DNA from: Chrysogorgia sp. JL179-B06
Taxonomy: Eukaryota > Cnidaria > Anthozoa > Scleralcyonacea > Chrysogorgiidae
Length of the DNA stretch: 64,000 nt
Direction: 5' to 3'
Assembly: GCA_035772405.1 (NCBI GenBank)
Contig: JAYKKM010000142.1
Location: 2,260,501 to 2,324,500 of the forward strand
The notes under the pieces are model-generated. The model searched no databases. It had not been told where the DNA came from and saw only the letters and a list, made by a program, of their open reading frames with translations. Each line of letters starts with the position of its first letter. Within the stretch, counting starts at the first letter, position 1. Below, one piece after another: positions 12,201 to 26,205 of this stretch. The position numbers and the translations under genes were made by a program.

Positions 12201-15200
12201 GTTCTCCATGTATTTGGAGTTTGTTCCTCATGTGAGGTTTATTTATTAGTAAATTTGTTTGGTTTAAGGTCCTCAGCTTCATTGGCTGGGGCACTGTTTT
12301 AACCTTGGGGATAAGCAGTTGTTCTCCATGTACATGTATTTGGAGTTTGTTCCTCATGCGAGGTTTATTTATTACCAACTTTGTTTAGTTTAAGCTCCTC
12401 AGCTTCATTGGCTGGGGCACTGTTTTAACCTTGGGGATAAGCAATTGTTCTCCATGTACATGCATTTGGAGTTTGTTCCTCATGCGATGTTTATTTATTA
12501 CCAACTTCATTGGCTGGGGCACTGTTTTAACCTTAGGGTTAATGCAATTTGTTCTCAATGTATTTGGAGAACTTGGATGGGGCACTGTTTTTGGCTGGAG
12601 CAGTGTGTTTGGAGAAATTAGCTGGGGCACTGTATTTGGAGAAATTAGCTTGGTCACTGTTTTAACCTTAGGGTTAAAGCAATTTGTTCTCCATGTATTT
12701 GGAGAACTTGGCGGCACTGTTTTTGGCTCGGGCACTGTTTTTGGATCGGGCGCTGTTTTTGGTGGAGCACTGTATTTGGAGAAATTAGCTGGGGCACTGT
12801 TTTAACCTTAGGGTTAAAGCAATTTGTTCTCCATGTATTTGGAGTTTGTTCCTCATGTGAGGTTTATTTATTCCCAACTTTGTTTAGTTTAAGGTCCTCA
12901 GCTTCATTGGCTGGGGCACTATCTTAACCTTAGGGTTAAAGCAATATGTTCTCCATGTATTTGTAGTTTGTTCCGCATGTGAATTTTCTTCATTACCAAC
13001 TTTGTTTAGTTTACGGTCCTCACCTGCATTGGCTGTGGCACTGTTTTAACCTTAGTGTTAAAGCCATTCGTTCTCCATGTACATGTACTTAGAGTTTGTT
13101 CCTCATGCGAAGTTTATTTATTACCAACTTTGTTTAGTTTAAGGTCCTCAGCTTCATTGGCTGGGGCACTGTTTTAACCTTAGGGTTAAAGCAATTTGTT
13201 CTCCATGTATTTGGAGAAATTGGCTGGGGCACTGTTTTAACCTTAGGGTTAAAGCAATTTGTTTTCCATGTATTTGGAGTTTGTTCCTCATGTGAGGTTT
13301 ATTATTCACAAACTTTGTTTGGTTTAAAGTCCTCAGCTTCATTGGCTGGGGCACTGTTTTAACCTTAGGGTGAATGCAATTTGTTCTCCATGTATATGGA
13401 GTTTGTTCCTCATGTGAGGTTTATTTATTACAAACATTGTTTGGTTTAAAGTCCTGAGCTTCATCGGCTAGGGCACTGTTTTAACCTTAGGGTTAAGCAA
13501 TTGTTCTCCATGTATTTGGAGTTTGTTCCTCATGTGAGGTTTATTTATTACCAACTTTGTCAGTTTAAGATCCTCACCTTCATTGGCTGGGGCATTCTTT
13601 TAACCTTACGGTTAAAGCAATTTGTTCTCCATGTATTTGGAGTTTTCTCCTCATGCGAGGTTAAACAGCTTTGTTTTAACACAACTTTGTTTGGTTTAAG
13701 GTCCTCAGCTTCATTGGCTGGGGCACTGTTTAACCTTAAGTGTTAAAGCAATTTCTTCTCCATGTATTTGGAGAACTTGGCTGGCGCACTGTTTTTGGCT
13801 GGAGCACTATATTTGGAGAAATCAGCTGGGGCACTGTATTTGGAGGAATTAGCTGGGGCACTGTTTTAACCTTAGGATTAAACCAATTTGTTATCCATGT
13901 ATTTGGAGTTTGTTCCTCATGTGAGGTTTATTTATTACAAACATTTTTTGGTTTAAAGTCCTCAGCTTCATTGGCTAGGGCACTGTTTTAACCTTAAATG
14001 TTAAAGCAATTTCTTCTTCATGTATTTGGAGAACTTGTCTGGGGCACTGTTTTTGTCTGGAGCACTGTATTTGGAGAAATTAGCTGGGGCACTGTATTTG
14101 GAGAAATTAGCTGGGGCACAGTTTTAACCTTAGGGTTAAAGCAATTTGTTTCCCATGTATTTGGAGTTTGCTCCTCATATGAGGTTAAAACAGATTTGTT
14201 TTAACACAACTTTGTTTGGTTTAAGGTCCTCAGCTTCATTGGCTGGGCACTGTTTTAACCTTATGGTTGAAGCAATTTGTTCTCCATGTATTTGGAATTT
14301 GTTCCTCATGCGAAGTTTATTTATCACCAACTTTGTTTGGTTTAATGTCCTCACCTTCATTGGCTGGGGCACTTTTTTAACATTAGGGTTAAAGCAATTT
14401 GTTCTCCATGTATTTGGAGTTTGTTCCAAATACGTTTATTCATTACCAACTTTGTTTGGTTTAGGTTCCTCCAATTCATTTGCTGGGGCATTTTTTAACC
14501 TTAGGGTTAAAGCAATTTGTTCTCCATGTATTTGGAGAACTTGACTGGGGCACTGTTTTTGGCTGGAGCACTGTATTTGGAGAAATTAGCTGGGCACTGT
14601 TTTTGGCTCGGGCACTGTTTTAACCTTGGGGTTAAACAATTTCTTCTCCATGTATTTGAAGAACTTGGCTGGGGCACTGTTTTTGGCTGGGGCACTGTTT
14701 TAACATTAGGGTTAAAGAAATTTGTTCTCCATGTATTTGGAGTTTGTTCCTCATGTGAGGTTTATTTATCACCAACTTTGTTTAGTTCACTGTTTTAACC
14801 TTAGGGTTAAAGCAATTTGTTCTCCATGTATGCGGAGTTTTAAAGCAATTTGTTCTCCATGTATTTGGAGAACTTGGCTGGGGCACTGTTTTTGGCTGGG
14901 GCACTGTATTTGGTGAAATTGGCTGGGGCATCGTTTTAATATTAGGGTTAAAGAAATTTGTTGTCCATGTATTTGGAGTGTTAAAGCAATTTGTTCTCCA
15001 TGTATTTAGAGAACTCGGCTGGGACACTGTTTTTGGCTGGAGCACTGTATTTGGAGAAATTAGCTATGGCACTGTATTTGGAGAAATTAGCTGGGGCACT
15101 GTATTTGGAGAAATTAGCTGGGGCACTGTTTTAACCTTGGTGTTAAGAAATTTGTTCTCCATGTATTTGGAGTTTGTTCCAAATAAGTTTATTCATTACC

Positions 15201-18200
15201 AACTTTGTTTGGTTTAGGTTCCTCCAATTCATTTGCTGGGGCATTTTTTAACCTTAGGGTTAAAGCAATTTGTTCTCCATGTATTTGGAGAACTTTGCTG
15301 GGGCACTGTTTTTGGCTGGAGCACTGTATTTGGAGAAATTAGCTGGGTCACTGTTTTAACCTTAGGGTTAAAGCAATTTGTCTCGATGTATTTGGAGTTT
15401 TCTCCTCATGCAAGGTTAAACAGCTTTGTTTTAACGCAATTTTGTTTTGTTTTAGGTCCTCAGCTTCATTGGCTGGCGCACTTTTTTAACCTTAGGGTTA
15501 AAGCAATTTGTTCCCAGTGTATTTGGAGTTTGTTCCTCATGTGAGGTTTATTTATCACCAACTTTGTTTAGTTTAAGGTCCTCACCTTCATTGGCTGGGG
15601 CACTGTTTTAACCTTGTGGTTAAACAATTAGTTCTCCATGTATTTAGAGAACTTGGCTGGGGCACTGATTTTGGCTGGGGTGTATTTAGAGAAATTAGCT
15701 GGAGCACTGTATTTAGAGAAATTAGCTGGGGCACTGTATTTAGAGAAATTAGCTGGGGCACTGTATTTGGGGAAATTAGCTGGGGTACTGTTTCAACCTT
15801 AGGGTTAAGCAATATGTTCTCCATGTATTTGGAGAACTTGGTTGGGGCACTGTTTTTGGCTGGGGCACAGTATTTAGTGAAATTGGCTGAGGCACTGTTT
15901 TAACATTAAGTTTAAAGAAATGTGTACTCCATGTATTTGGAGTTTGTTCCTCGTGTGAGGTTTATTTATCACCAACTTTGTTTGATTTAAGTTCCTCCCT
16001 TCATTGGCTGGGGCACTGTTTTAACCTTAGGCTTAAAGCAATTTGTTCTCCATGTATTTGGAGAACTTGGCTGGGGCGCTGTATTTGGAGAAATTAGCTG
16101 GGGCACCATATTTGGAGAAATTAGCTTGGGCACTGTTTTAACCTTAGGGTTAAAGCAATTTGTTCTTCATGTATGCGGAGTTTTAAAGCAATTTGTTCTC
16201 CGTGTATTTGGAGAACTTGTCTGGGGCACTATTTTTGGCTGGGGTACTGTATTTGGTGAAATTGGCTGGAGCACTGTTTTAATATTAGGGTTAAAGAAAT
16301 TTGTTCTCCATGTATTTGGAGTGTTAAAGCAATTTGTTCTCCATGTATTTGGAGAACTTTGCTGGGACACTGTTTTTGGCTGGAGCATTGTATTTGGAGA
16401 ATTAGCTGGGGTACTGCATTTGCAGAAATTAGCTGGGGCACTGTTTTAACCTTGGGGATAAGCAATTGTTCTCCATGTACAAGCATTTGGAGTTTATTCC
16501 TCATGCGAGGTTTATTTATTACCAACTTTGTTTAGTTTAAGGTCCTCAACTTCTTTGGCTGGGACACTGTTTTAACCTTAGGGTTAATGCAATTTGTTCT
16601 CCATGTATTTGGAGAACTTGGCTGGGGCATTGTTTTTGGTTAGAGCACTGTTTTTTGGCTCGGGCACTGTTTTTTTGGCTCGGGCACTGTTTTTGGCCGG
16701 GACACTGTTTTTGGCCGGGGCACTGTATTTGGAGAAATTAGCTGGGGCACTGTATTTGGAGAAATTAGCTGGGGCACTGTATTTGGAGAAATTAGCTGGG
16801 GAACTGTTTTAACCTTAGGATTAAAGCAATTTGTTCTCCATGTATTTGGAGAACTTGGCTGGGGCATTGTTTTTGGTTAGAGCACTGTTTTTGATGGAGC
16901 ACTGTATTTGGAGAAATTAGCTGGGGCACTGTATTTGGAGAAATTAGCTGGGGCACTGTATTTGGAGAAATTAGCTGGGGCACTGTTTTAACCTTAGGAT
17001 TAAAGCAATTTGTTCTCCATGTATTTGAAGAACTTGGCTGGGGCACTGCATTTGGAGAAATTGGCTGGGGCACTGTTTTAACCTTAGGATTAAAGCAATT
17101 TGTTCTCCATGTATTTGGAGTTTGTTCCTCATGTGAGGTTTATTTATTACTAACTTTGTTTGATTTAAGATCCTCAGCTTCATTGGCTGGTGCGTTGTTT
17201 TAACCTTAGGGTTAATGAAATTTGTTCTCCATGTATTTGGAGTTTGTTCTTCATGCAAAGTTTATTTATTAACAATTTTGTTTGGTTTAAGGTCCTCACG
17301 TTCATTGGCTGGGGCACTGTTTTAACCCTGGGGTAACCCTGGGGTTAAACAATTTGTTCTCCATGTATTTGAAGAACTTGGCTGGGGCACTGTTTTTGAC
17401 TGGGGCACTGTATTTGGAGAAATTGGCTGGGGCACTGTTTTAACCTTAGGGTTAAAGCAATTTGTTCTCCATGTATGCGGAGTTTTAAAGCAATTTGTTC
17501 TCCATGTATTTGGAGAACTTGTCTGGGGCACTGTTTTTGGCTGGGGCACTGTTTTTGGCTGGGGCACTGTATTTGGTGAAATTGGCTGGGGCATCGTTTT
17601 AATATTAGGGTTAAAGAAATTTGTTGTCCATGTATTTGGAGTGTTAAAGCAATTTGTTCTCCATGCATTTGGAGAACTTGGCTGGGACACTGTTTTTGGC
17701 TGGAGCACTGTATTTGGAGAAATTAGCTATGGCACTGTATTTGGAGAAATTCGCTGGGGCACTGTATTTGGAGAAATTGGCTGGGGCACTGTTTTAACCT
17801 TGGGGTTAAGAAATTTGTTCTCCATGTATTTGGAGTTTGTTCCAAATAAGTTTATTCATTACCAACTTTGTTTGGTTTAGGTTCCTCCAATTCATTTGCT
17901 GGGGCATTTTTTAACCTTAGGGTTAAAGCAATTTGTTCTCCATGTATTTGGAGAACTTTGCTGGGGCACTGTTTTTGGCTGGAGCACTGTATTTGGAGAA
18001 ATTAGCTGGGGCACTGTTTTTGGCTCGGGCACTGTTTTTTGGCTCGGCACTGTTTTTGGTGGAGCACTGTATTTGGAGAAATTAGCTGGGTCACTGTTTT
18101 AACCTTAGGGTTAAAGCAATTTGTTCTCCATGTATTTGGAGTTTCCTCCTCATGCGAGGTTAAACAGCTTTGTTTTAACGCAACTTTGTTTTGTTTCAGG

Positions 18201-19355
18201 TCCTCAGCTTCATTGGCTGGCGCACTTTTTTAACCTTAGGGTTAAAGCAATTTGTTCCCAGTGTATTTGGAGTTTGTTCCTCATGTGAGGTTTATTTATC
18301 ACCAACTTTGTTTAGTTTAAGGTCCTCACCTTCATTGGCTGGGGCACTGTTTTAACCTTAGGCTTAAAGCAATTTGTTCTCCATGTATCTGGAGAACTTG
18401 GCTGGGGCACTGTTTTTGGCTGGAGCACTTTATTTGGAGAGATTAGATGGGGCACCGTATTTGGAGAAATTAGCTTGGGCACTGTTTTAACCTTAGGGTT
18501 AAAGCAATTTGTTCTCCATGTATGCGGAGTTTTAATGCAATTTATTCTCCATGTATTTGGAGAACTTGTCTGGGGCACTGTTTTTGGCTTGGGCACTGTA
18601 TTTGGTGAAATTGGCTGGAGCACTGTTTTAATATTAGGGTTAAAGAAATTTGTTGTCCATGTATTTGGAGTGCTAAAGCAATTTGTGCTCCATATATTTG
18701 GAGAACTTGGCTGGGACACTGTTTTTGGCTGGAGCACTGTATTTGGAGAAATTAGCTGGGGCACTGTATTTGGAGAAATTAGCTGGGGCGCTGTTTTAAC
18801 CTAAGGATTAAAGCAATTTGTTCTCCATGTATTTGGAGTTTGTTCCTCATGTGAGGTTTATTTATTACAAACTTTGTTTGATTTAAGATGCTCAGCTTCA
18901 TTGGCTGGTGCGTTGTTTTAACCTTAGGGTTAATGAAATTTGTTCTCCATGTATTTGGAGTTTGTTCTTCATGCAAAGTTTATTTATTACCAATTTTGTT
19001 TGGTTTAAGGTCCTCACGTTCATTGGCTGGTGCGTTGTTTTAACCTTAGGGTTAAAGAAATTTGTTCTCCATGTATTTGGAGTTTGTTCCTCATGTGAGG
19101 TTTATTTATCACCAACTTTGTTTAGTTCACTGTTTTAACCTTAGGGTTAAAGCAATTTGTTCTCCATGTATGCGGAGTTTTAAAGCAATTTGTTCTCCAT
19201 GTATTTGGAGAACTTGGCTGGGGCACTGTTTTTGGCTGGGGCACTGTATTTGGTGAAATTGGCTGCGGCATCGTTTTAATATTAGGCTTAAAGCAATTTG
19301 TTCTCCATGTATTTCGAGTTTTCTCCTCATGCGAGGTTAAACAGCTTTGTTTTAA
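9279..19355. repeat. Complex satellite array, second block
   Basis: This is the same satellite as the first block. Long stretches repeat units of the first block with little change: 13,501-13,991 matches 6,536-7,026, 14,517-15,120 matches 4,165-5,110, and 15,588-16,388 matches 5,345-6,145. Around 16,600-17,000 and 18,000 the 27-bp GTATTTGGAGAAATTAGCTG-type subunit and a GGCTCGGGCACTGTTTTT variant are locally amplified. No gene is visible. The block ends abruptly at a 16-bp array. Confidence 0.95.
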
Positions 19356-20816
19356 CTTGGACTGTAGTAACCTTGGACTGTAGTAACCTTGGACTGTAGT
19401 AACCTTGGACTGTAGTAACCTTGGACTGTAGTAACCTTGGACTGTAGTAACCTTGGACTGTAGTAACCTTGGACTGTAGTAACCTTGGACTGTAGTAACC
19501 TTGGACTGTAGTAACCTTGGACTGTAGTAACCTTGGACTGTAGTAACCTTGGACTGTAGTAACCTTGGACTGTAGTAACCTTGGACTGTAGTAACCTTGG
19601 ACTGTAGTAACCTTGGACTGTAGTAACCTTGGACTGTAGTAACCTTGGACTGTAGTAACCTTGGACTGTAGTAACCTTGGACTGTAGTAACCTTGGACTG
19701 TAGTAACCTTGGACTGTAGTAACCTTGGACTGTAGTAACCTTGGACTGTAGTAACCTTGGACTGTAGTAACCTTGGACTGTAGTAACCTTGGACTGTAGT
19801 AACCTTGGACTGTAGTGACCTTGGACTGTAGTAACCTTGGACTGTAGTAACCTTGGACTGTAGTAACCTTGGACTGTAGTAACCTTGGACTGTAGTAACC
19901 TTGGACTGTAGTAACCTTGGACTGTAGTAACCTTGGACTGTAGTAACCTTGGACTGTAGTAACCTTGGACTGTAGTAACCTTGGACTTGGACTGTAGTAA
20001 CCTTGGACTGTAGTAACCTTGGACTGTAGTAACCTTGGACTGTAGTAACCTTGGACTGTAGTAACCTTGGACTGTAGTAACCTTGGACTGTAGTAACCTT
20101 GGACTGTAGTAACCTTGGACTGTAGTAACCTTGGACTGTAGTAACCTTGGACTGTAGTAACCTTGGACTGTAGTAACCTTGGACTGTAGTAACCTTGGAC
20201 TGTAGTAACCTTGGACTGTAGTAACCTTGGACTGTAGTAACCTTGGACTGTAGTAACCTTGGACTGTAGTAACCTTGGACTGTAGTAACCTTGGACTGTA
20301 GTAACCTTGGACTGTAGTAACCTTGGACTGTAGTAACCTTGGACTGTAGTAACCTTGGACTGTAGTAACCTTGGACTGTAGTAACCTTGGACTGTAGTAA
20401 CCTTGGACTGTAGTAACCTTGGACTGTAGTAACCTTGGACTGTAGTAACCTTGGACTGTAGTAACCTTGGACTGTAGTAACCTTGGACTGTAGTAACCTT
20501 GGACTGTAGTAACCTTGGACTGTAGTAACCTTGGACTGTAGTAACCTTGGACTGTAGTAACCTTGGACTGTAGTAACCTTGGACTGTAGTAACCTTGGAC
20601 TGTAGTAACCTTGGACTGTAGTAACCTTGGACTGTAGTAACCTTGGACTGTAGTAACCTTGGACTGTAGTAACCTTGGACTGTAGTAACCTTGGACTGTA
20701 GTAACCTTGGACTGTAGTAACCTTGGACTGTAGTAACCTTGGACTGTAGTAACCTTGGACTGTAGTAACCTTGGACTGTAGTAACCTTGGACTGTAGTAA
20801 CCTTGGACTGTAGTAA
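19356..20816. repeat. 16-bp tandem repeat, about 90 copies
   Basis: The unit is CTTGGACTGTAGTAAC. Copies are almost identical. Exceptions include a GTGACC variant near 19,816 and a short CTTGGACTTGGACTG slip near 19,985. The 3' border mixes with the next array (AAGCAAAGCTCGGACTG units appear from 20,816). It contains no stop codon in any minus-strand frame, which creates spurious open frames. Confidence 0.97.
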
Positions 20817-23800
20817 GCAAAGCTCGGACTGTTGTAAGCAAAGCTCGGACTGTAGTAACCTTGGACTGTTGTAAGCAAAGCTCGGACTGTAGTAAGCAAA
20901 GCTCGGACTGTTGTAAGCAAAGCTCGGACTGTTGTAAGCAAAGCTCGGACTGTTGTAAGCAAAGCTCGGACTGTTGTAAGCAAAGCTCGGACTGTTGTAA
21001 GCAAAGCTCGGACTGTTGTAAGCAAAGCTCGGACTGTTGTAAGCAAAGCTCGGACTGTTGTAAGCAAAGCTCGGACTGTTGTATGTTGTAAGCAAAGCTC
21101 GGACTGTTGTAAGCAAAGCTCGGACTGTTGTAAGCAAAGCTCGGACTGTTGTAAGCAAAGCTCGGACTGTTGTAAGCAAAGCTCGGACTGTTGTAAGCAA
21201 AGCTCGGACTGTTGTAAGCAAAGCTCGGACTGTTTGTAAGCAAAGCTCGGACTGTTGTAAGCAAAGCTCGGACTGTTGTAAGCAAAGCTCGGACTGTTGT
21301 AAGCAAAGCTCGGACTGTTGTAAGCAAAGCTCGGACTGTTGTAAGCAAAGCTCGGACTGTTGTAAGCAAAGCTCGGACTGTTGTAAGCAAAGCTCGGACT
21401 GTTGTAAGCAAAGCTCGGACTGTTGTAAGCAAAGCTCGGACTGTTGTAAGCAAAGCTCGGACTGTTGTAAGCAAAGCTCGGACTGTTGTAAGCAAAGCTC
21501 GGACTGTTGTAAGCAAAGCTCGGACTGTTGTAAGCAAAGCTCGGACTGTTGTAAGCAAAGCTCGGACTGTTGTAAGCAAAGCTCGGACTGTTGTAAGCAA
21601 AGCTCGGACTGTTGTAAGCAAAGCTCGGACTGTTGTAAGCAAAGCTCGGACTGTTGTAAGCAAAGCTCGGACTGTTGTAAGCAAAGCTCGGACTGTTGTA
21701 AGCAAAGCTCGGACTGTTGTAAGCAAAGCTCGGACTGTTGTAAGCAAAGCTCGGACTGTTGTAAGCAAAGCTCGGACTGTTGTAAGCAAAGCTCGGACTG
21801 TTGTAAGCAAAGCTCGGACTGTTGTAAGCAAAGCTCGGACTGTTGTAAGCAAAGCTCGGACTGTTGTAAGCAAAGCTCGGACTGTTGTAAGCAAAGCTCG
21901 GACTGTTGTAAGCAAAGCTCGGACTGTTGTAAGCAAAGCTCGGACTGTTGTAAGCAAAGCTCGGACTGTTGTAAGCAAAGCTCGGACTGTTGTAAGCAAA
22001 GCTCGGACTGTTGTAAGCAAAGCTCGGACTGTTGTAAGCAAAGCTCGGACTGTTGTAAGCAAAGCTCGGACTGTTGTAAGCAAAGCTCGGACTGTTGTAA
22101 GCAAAGCTCGGACTGTTGTAAGCAAAGCTCGGACTGTTGTAAGCAAAGCTCGGACTGTTGTAAGCAAAGCTCGGACTGTTGTAAGCAAAGCTCGGACTGT
22201 TGTAAGCAAAGCTCGGACTGTTGTAAGCAAAGCTCGGACTGTTGTAAGCAAAGCTCGGACTGTTGTAAGCAAAGCTCGGACTGTTGTAAGCAAAGCTCGG
22301 ACTGTTGTAAGCAAAGCTCGGACTGTTGTAAGCAAAGCTCGGACTGTTGTAAGCAAAGCTCGGACTGTTGTAAGCAAAGCTCGGACTGTTGTAAGCAAAG
22401 CTCGGACTGTTGTAAGCAAAGCTCGGACTGTTGTAAGCAAAGCTCGGACTGTTGTAAGCAAAGCTCGGACTGTTGTAAGCAAAGCTCGGACTGTTGTAAG
22501 CAAAGCTCGGACTGTTGTAAGCAAAGCTCGGACTGTTGTAAGCAAAGCTCGGACTGTTGTAAGCAAAGCTCGGACTGTTGTAAGCAAAGCTCGGACTGTT
22601 GTAAGCAAAGCTCGGACTGTTGTAAGCAAAGCTCGGACTGTTGTAAGCAAAGCTCGGACTGTTGTAAGCAAAGCTCGGACTGTTGTAAGCAAAGCTCGGA
22701 CTGTTGTAAGCAAAGCTCGGACTGTTGTAAGCAAAGCTCGGACTGTTGTAAGCAAAGCTCGGACTGTTGTAAGCAAAGCTCGGACTGTTGTAAGCAAAGC
22801 TCGGACTGTTGTAAGCAAAGCTCGGACTGTTGTAAGCAAAGCTCGGACTGTTGTAAGCAAAGCTCGGACTGTTGTAAGCAAAGCTCGGACTGTTGTAAGC
22901 AAAGCTCGGACTGTTGTAAGCAAAGCTCGGACTGTTGTAAGCAAAGCTCGGACTGTTGTAAGCAAAGCTCGGACTGTTGTAAGCAAAGCTCGGACTGTTG
23001 TAAGCAAAGCTCGGACTGTTGTAAGCAAAGCTCGGACTGTTGTAAGCAAAGCTCGGACTGTTGTAAGCAAAGCTCGGACTGTTGTAAGCAAAGCTCGGAC
23101 TGTTGTAAGCAAAGCTCGGACTGTTGTAAGCAAAGCTCGGACTGTTGTAAGCAAAGCTCGGACTGTTGTAAGCAAAGCTCGGACTGTTGTAAGCAAAGCT
23201 CGGACTGTTGTAAGCAAAGCTCGGACTGTTGTAAGCAAAGCTCGGACTGTTGTAAGCAAAGCTCGGACTGTTGTAAGCAAAGCTCGGACTGTTGTAAGCA
23301 AAGCTCGGACTGTTGTAAGCAAAGCTCGGACTGTTGTAAGCAAAGCTCGGACTGTTGTAAGCAAAGCTCGGACTGTTGTAAGCAAAGCTCGGACTGTTGT
23401 AAGCAAAGCTCGGACTGTTGTAAGCAAAGCTCGGACTGTTGTAAGCAAAGCTCGGACTGTTGTAAGCAAAGCTCGGACTGTTGTAAGCAAAGCTCGGACT
23501 GTTGTAAGCAAAGCTCGGACTGTTGTAAGCAAAGCTCGGACTGTTGTAAGCAAAGCTCGGACTGTTGTAAGCAAAGCTCGGACTGTTGTAAGCAAAGCTC
23601 GGACTGTTGTAAGCAAAGCTCGGACTGTTGTAAGCAAAGCTCGGACTGTTGTAAGCAAAGCTCGGACTGTTGTAAGCAAAGCTCGGACTGTTGTAAGCAA
23701 AGCTCGGACTGTTGTAAGCAAAGCTCGGACTGTTGTAAGCAAAGCTCGGACTGTTGTAAGCAAAGCTCGGACTGTTGTAAGCAAAGCTCGGACTGTTGTA

Positions 23801-26205
23801 AGCAAAGCTCGGACTGTTGTAAGCAAAGCTCGGACTGTTGTAAGCAAAGCTCGGACTGTTGTAAGCAAAGCTCGGACTGTTGTAAGCAAAGCTCGGACTG
23901 TTGTAAGCAAAGCTCGGACTGTTGTAAGCAAAGCTCGGACTGTTGTAAGCCAAAGCTGTTGTAAGCAAAGCTCGGACTGTTGTAAGCAAAGCTCGGACTG
24001 TTGTAAGCAAAGCTCGGACTGTTGTAAGCAAAGCTCGGACTGTTGTAAGCAAAGCTCGGACTGTTGTAAGCAAAGCTCGGACTGTTGTAAGCAAAGCTCG
24101 GACTGTTGTAAGCAAAGCTCGGACTGTTGTAAGCAAAGCTCGGACTGTTGTAAGCAAAGCTCGGACTGTTGTAAGCAAAGCTCGGACTGTTGTAAGCAAA
24201 GCTCGGACTGTTGTAAGCAAAGCTCGGACTGTTGTAAGCAAAGCTCGGACTGTTGTAAGCAAAGCTCGGACTGTTGTAAGCAAAGCTCGGACTGTTGTAA
24301 GCAAAGCTCGGACTGTTGTAAGCAAAGCTCGGACTGTTGTAAGCAAAGCTCGGACTGTTGTAAGCAAAGCTCGGACTGTTGTAAGCAAAGCTCGGACTGT
24401 TGTAAGCAAAGCTCGGACTGTTGTAAGCAAAGCTCGGACTGTTGTAAGCAAAGCTCGGACTGTTGTAAGCAAAGCTCGGACTGTTTGTAAGCAAAGCTCG
24501 GACTGTTGTAAGCAAAGCTCGGACTGTTGTAAGCAAAGCTCGGACTGTTGTAAGCAAAGCTCGGACTGTTGTAAGCAAAGCTCGGACTGTTGTAAGCAAA
24601 GCTCGGACTGTTGTAAGCAAAGCTCGGACTGTTGTAAGCAAAGCTCGGACTGTTGTAAGCAAAGCTCGGACTGTTGTAAGCAAAGCTCGGACTGTTGTAA
24701 GCAAAGCTCGGACTGTTGTAAGCAAAGCTCGGACTGTTGTAAGCAAAGCTCGGACTGTTGTAAGCAAAGCTCGGACTGTTGTAAGCAAAGCTCGGACTGT
24801 TGTAAGCAAAGCTCGGACTGTTGTAAGCAAAGCTCGGACTGTTGTAAGCAAAGCTCGGACTGTTGTAAGCAAAGCTCGGACTGTTGTAAGCAAAGCTCGG
24901 ACTGTTGTAAGCAAAGCTCGGACTGTTGTAAGCAAAGCTCGGACTGTTGTAAGCAAAGCTCGGACTGTTGTAAGCAAAGCTCGGACTGTTGTAAGCAAAG
25001 CTCGGACTGTTGTAAGCAAAGCTCGGACTGTTGTAAGCAAAGCTCGGACTGTTGTAAGCAAAGCTCGGACTGTTGTAAGCAAAGCTCGGACTGTTGTAAG
25101 CAAAGCTCGGACTGTTGTAAGCAAAGCTCGGACTGTTTGTAAGCAAAGCTCGGACTGTTGTAAGCAAAGCTCGGACTGTTGTAAGCAAAGCTCGGACTGT
25201 TGTAAGCAAAGCTCGGACTGTTGTAAGCAAAGCTCGGACTGTTGTAAGCAAAGCTCGGACTGTTGTAAGCAAAGCTCGGACTGTTGTAAGCAAAGCTCGG
25301 ACTGTTGTAAGCAAAGCTCGGACTGTTGTAAGCAAAGCTCGGACTGTTGTAAGCAAAGCTCGCACTGTTGTAAGCGCTCGGACTGTTGTAAGCAAAGCTC
25401 GGACTGTTGTAAGCAAAGCTCGGACTGTTGTAAGCAAAGCTCGGACTGTTGTAAGCAAAGCTCGGACTGTTGTAAGCAAAGCTCGACTGTTGTAAGCAAA
25501 GCTCGGACTGTTGTAAGCAAAGCTCGGACTGTTGTAAGCAAAGCTCGGACTGTTGTAAGCAAAGCTCGGACTGTTGTAAGCAAAGATCGGACTGTTGTAA
25601 GCAAAGATCGGACTGTTGTAAGCAAAGATCGGACTGTTGTAAGCAAAGCTCGGACTGTTGTAAGCAAAGCTCGGACTGTTGTAAGCAAAGCTCGGACTGT
25701 TGTAAGCAAAGCTCGGACTGTTGTAAGCAAAGCTCGGACTGTTGTAAGCAAAGCTCGGACTGTTGTAAGCAAAGCTCGGACTGTTGTAAGCAAAGCTCGG
25801 ACTGTTGTAAGCAAAGCTCGGACTGTTGTAAGCAAAGCTCGGACTGTTGTAAGCAAAGCTCGGACTGTTGTAAGCAAAGCTCGGACTGTTGTAAGCAAAG
25901 CTCGGACTGTTGTAAGCAAAGCTCGGACTGTTGTAAGCAAAGCTCGGACTGTTGTAAGCAAAGCTCGGACTGTTGTAGGCAAAGCTCCGACTGTTGTAAG
26001 CAAAGCTCCGACTGTTGTAAGCAAAGCTCCGACTGTTGTAAGCAAAGCTCCGACTGTTGTAAGCAAAGCTCCGACTGTTGTAAGCAAAGCTCCGACGGTT
26101 GTAAGCAAAGCTCCGACTGTTGTAAGCAAAGCTCCGACTGTTGTAAGCAAAGCTCCGACTGTTGTAAGCAAAGCTCCGACTGTTGTAAGCAAAGCTCCGA
26201 CTGTT
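20817..26205. repeat. 21-bp tandem repeat, about 255 copies
   Basis: The unit is AAGCAAAGCTCGGACTGTTG plus T. It equals the neighbouring 16-bp unit with a 5-bp GCAAA insertion. Variants occur in blocks: three consecutive GATCGG copies near 25,585-25,630, and CTCCGAC instead of CTCGGAC from about 25,985 to the end. Single-T insertions occur near 21,234, 24,484 and 25,136. Because 21 is a multiple of three and the unit has no stop codon on the minus strand, all three minus frames stay open (heptads such as ELCLQQS). That is an artefact of unit length and composition. Confidence 0.97.

Noticed and set aside
145..18976. Many 60-150-codon ORFs in the satellite (such as those with HVFGELGWGTVFG)
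   Set aside because: They are unit-encoded, occur on both strands, change frame between copies and lack any domain or start context.
1..19355. Telomeric DNA because of frequent TTAGGG
   Set aside because: TTAGGG occurs once per unit within TTTAACCTTAGGGTTAAA and never in tandem, so it is part of the satellite.
21079..23964. Plus-strand ORF of 961 codons made of CKQSSDC repeats
   Set aside because: It exists only because the 21-bp unit keeps frame. It starts and ends at single-base irregularities in the array.
20817..26205. CRISPR-like array
   Set aside because: Units are contiguous 21-mers with no spacers, and the context is eukaryotic satellite.
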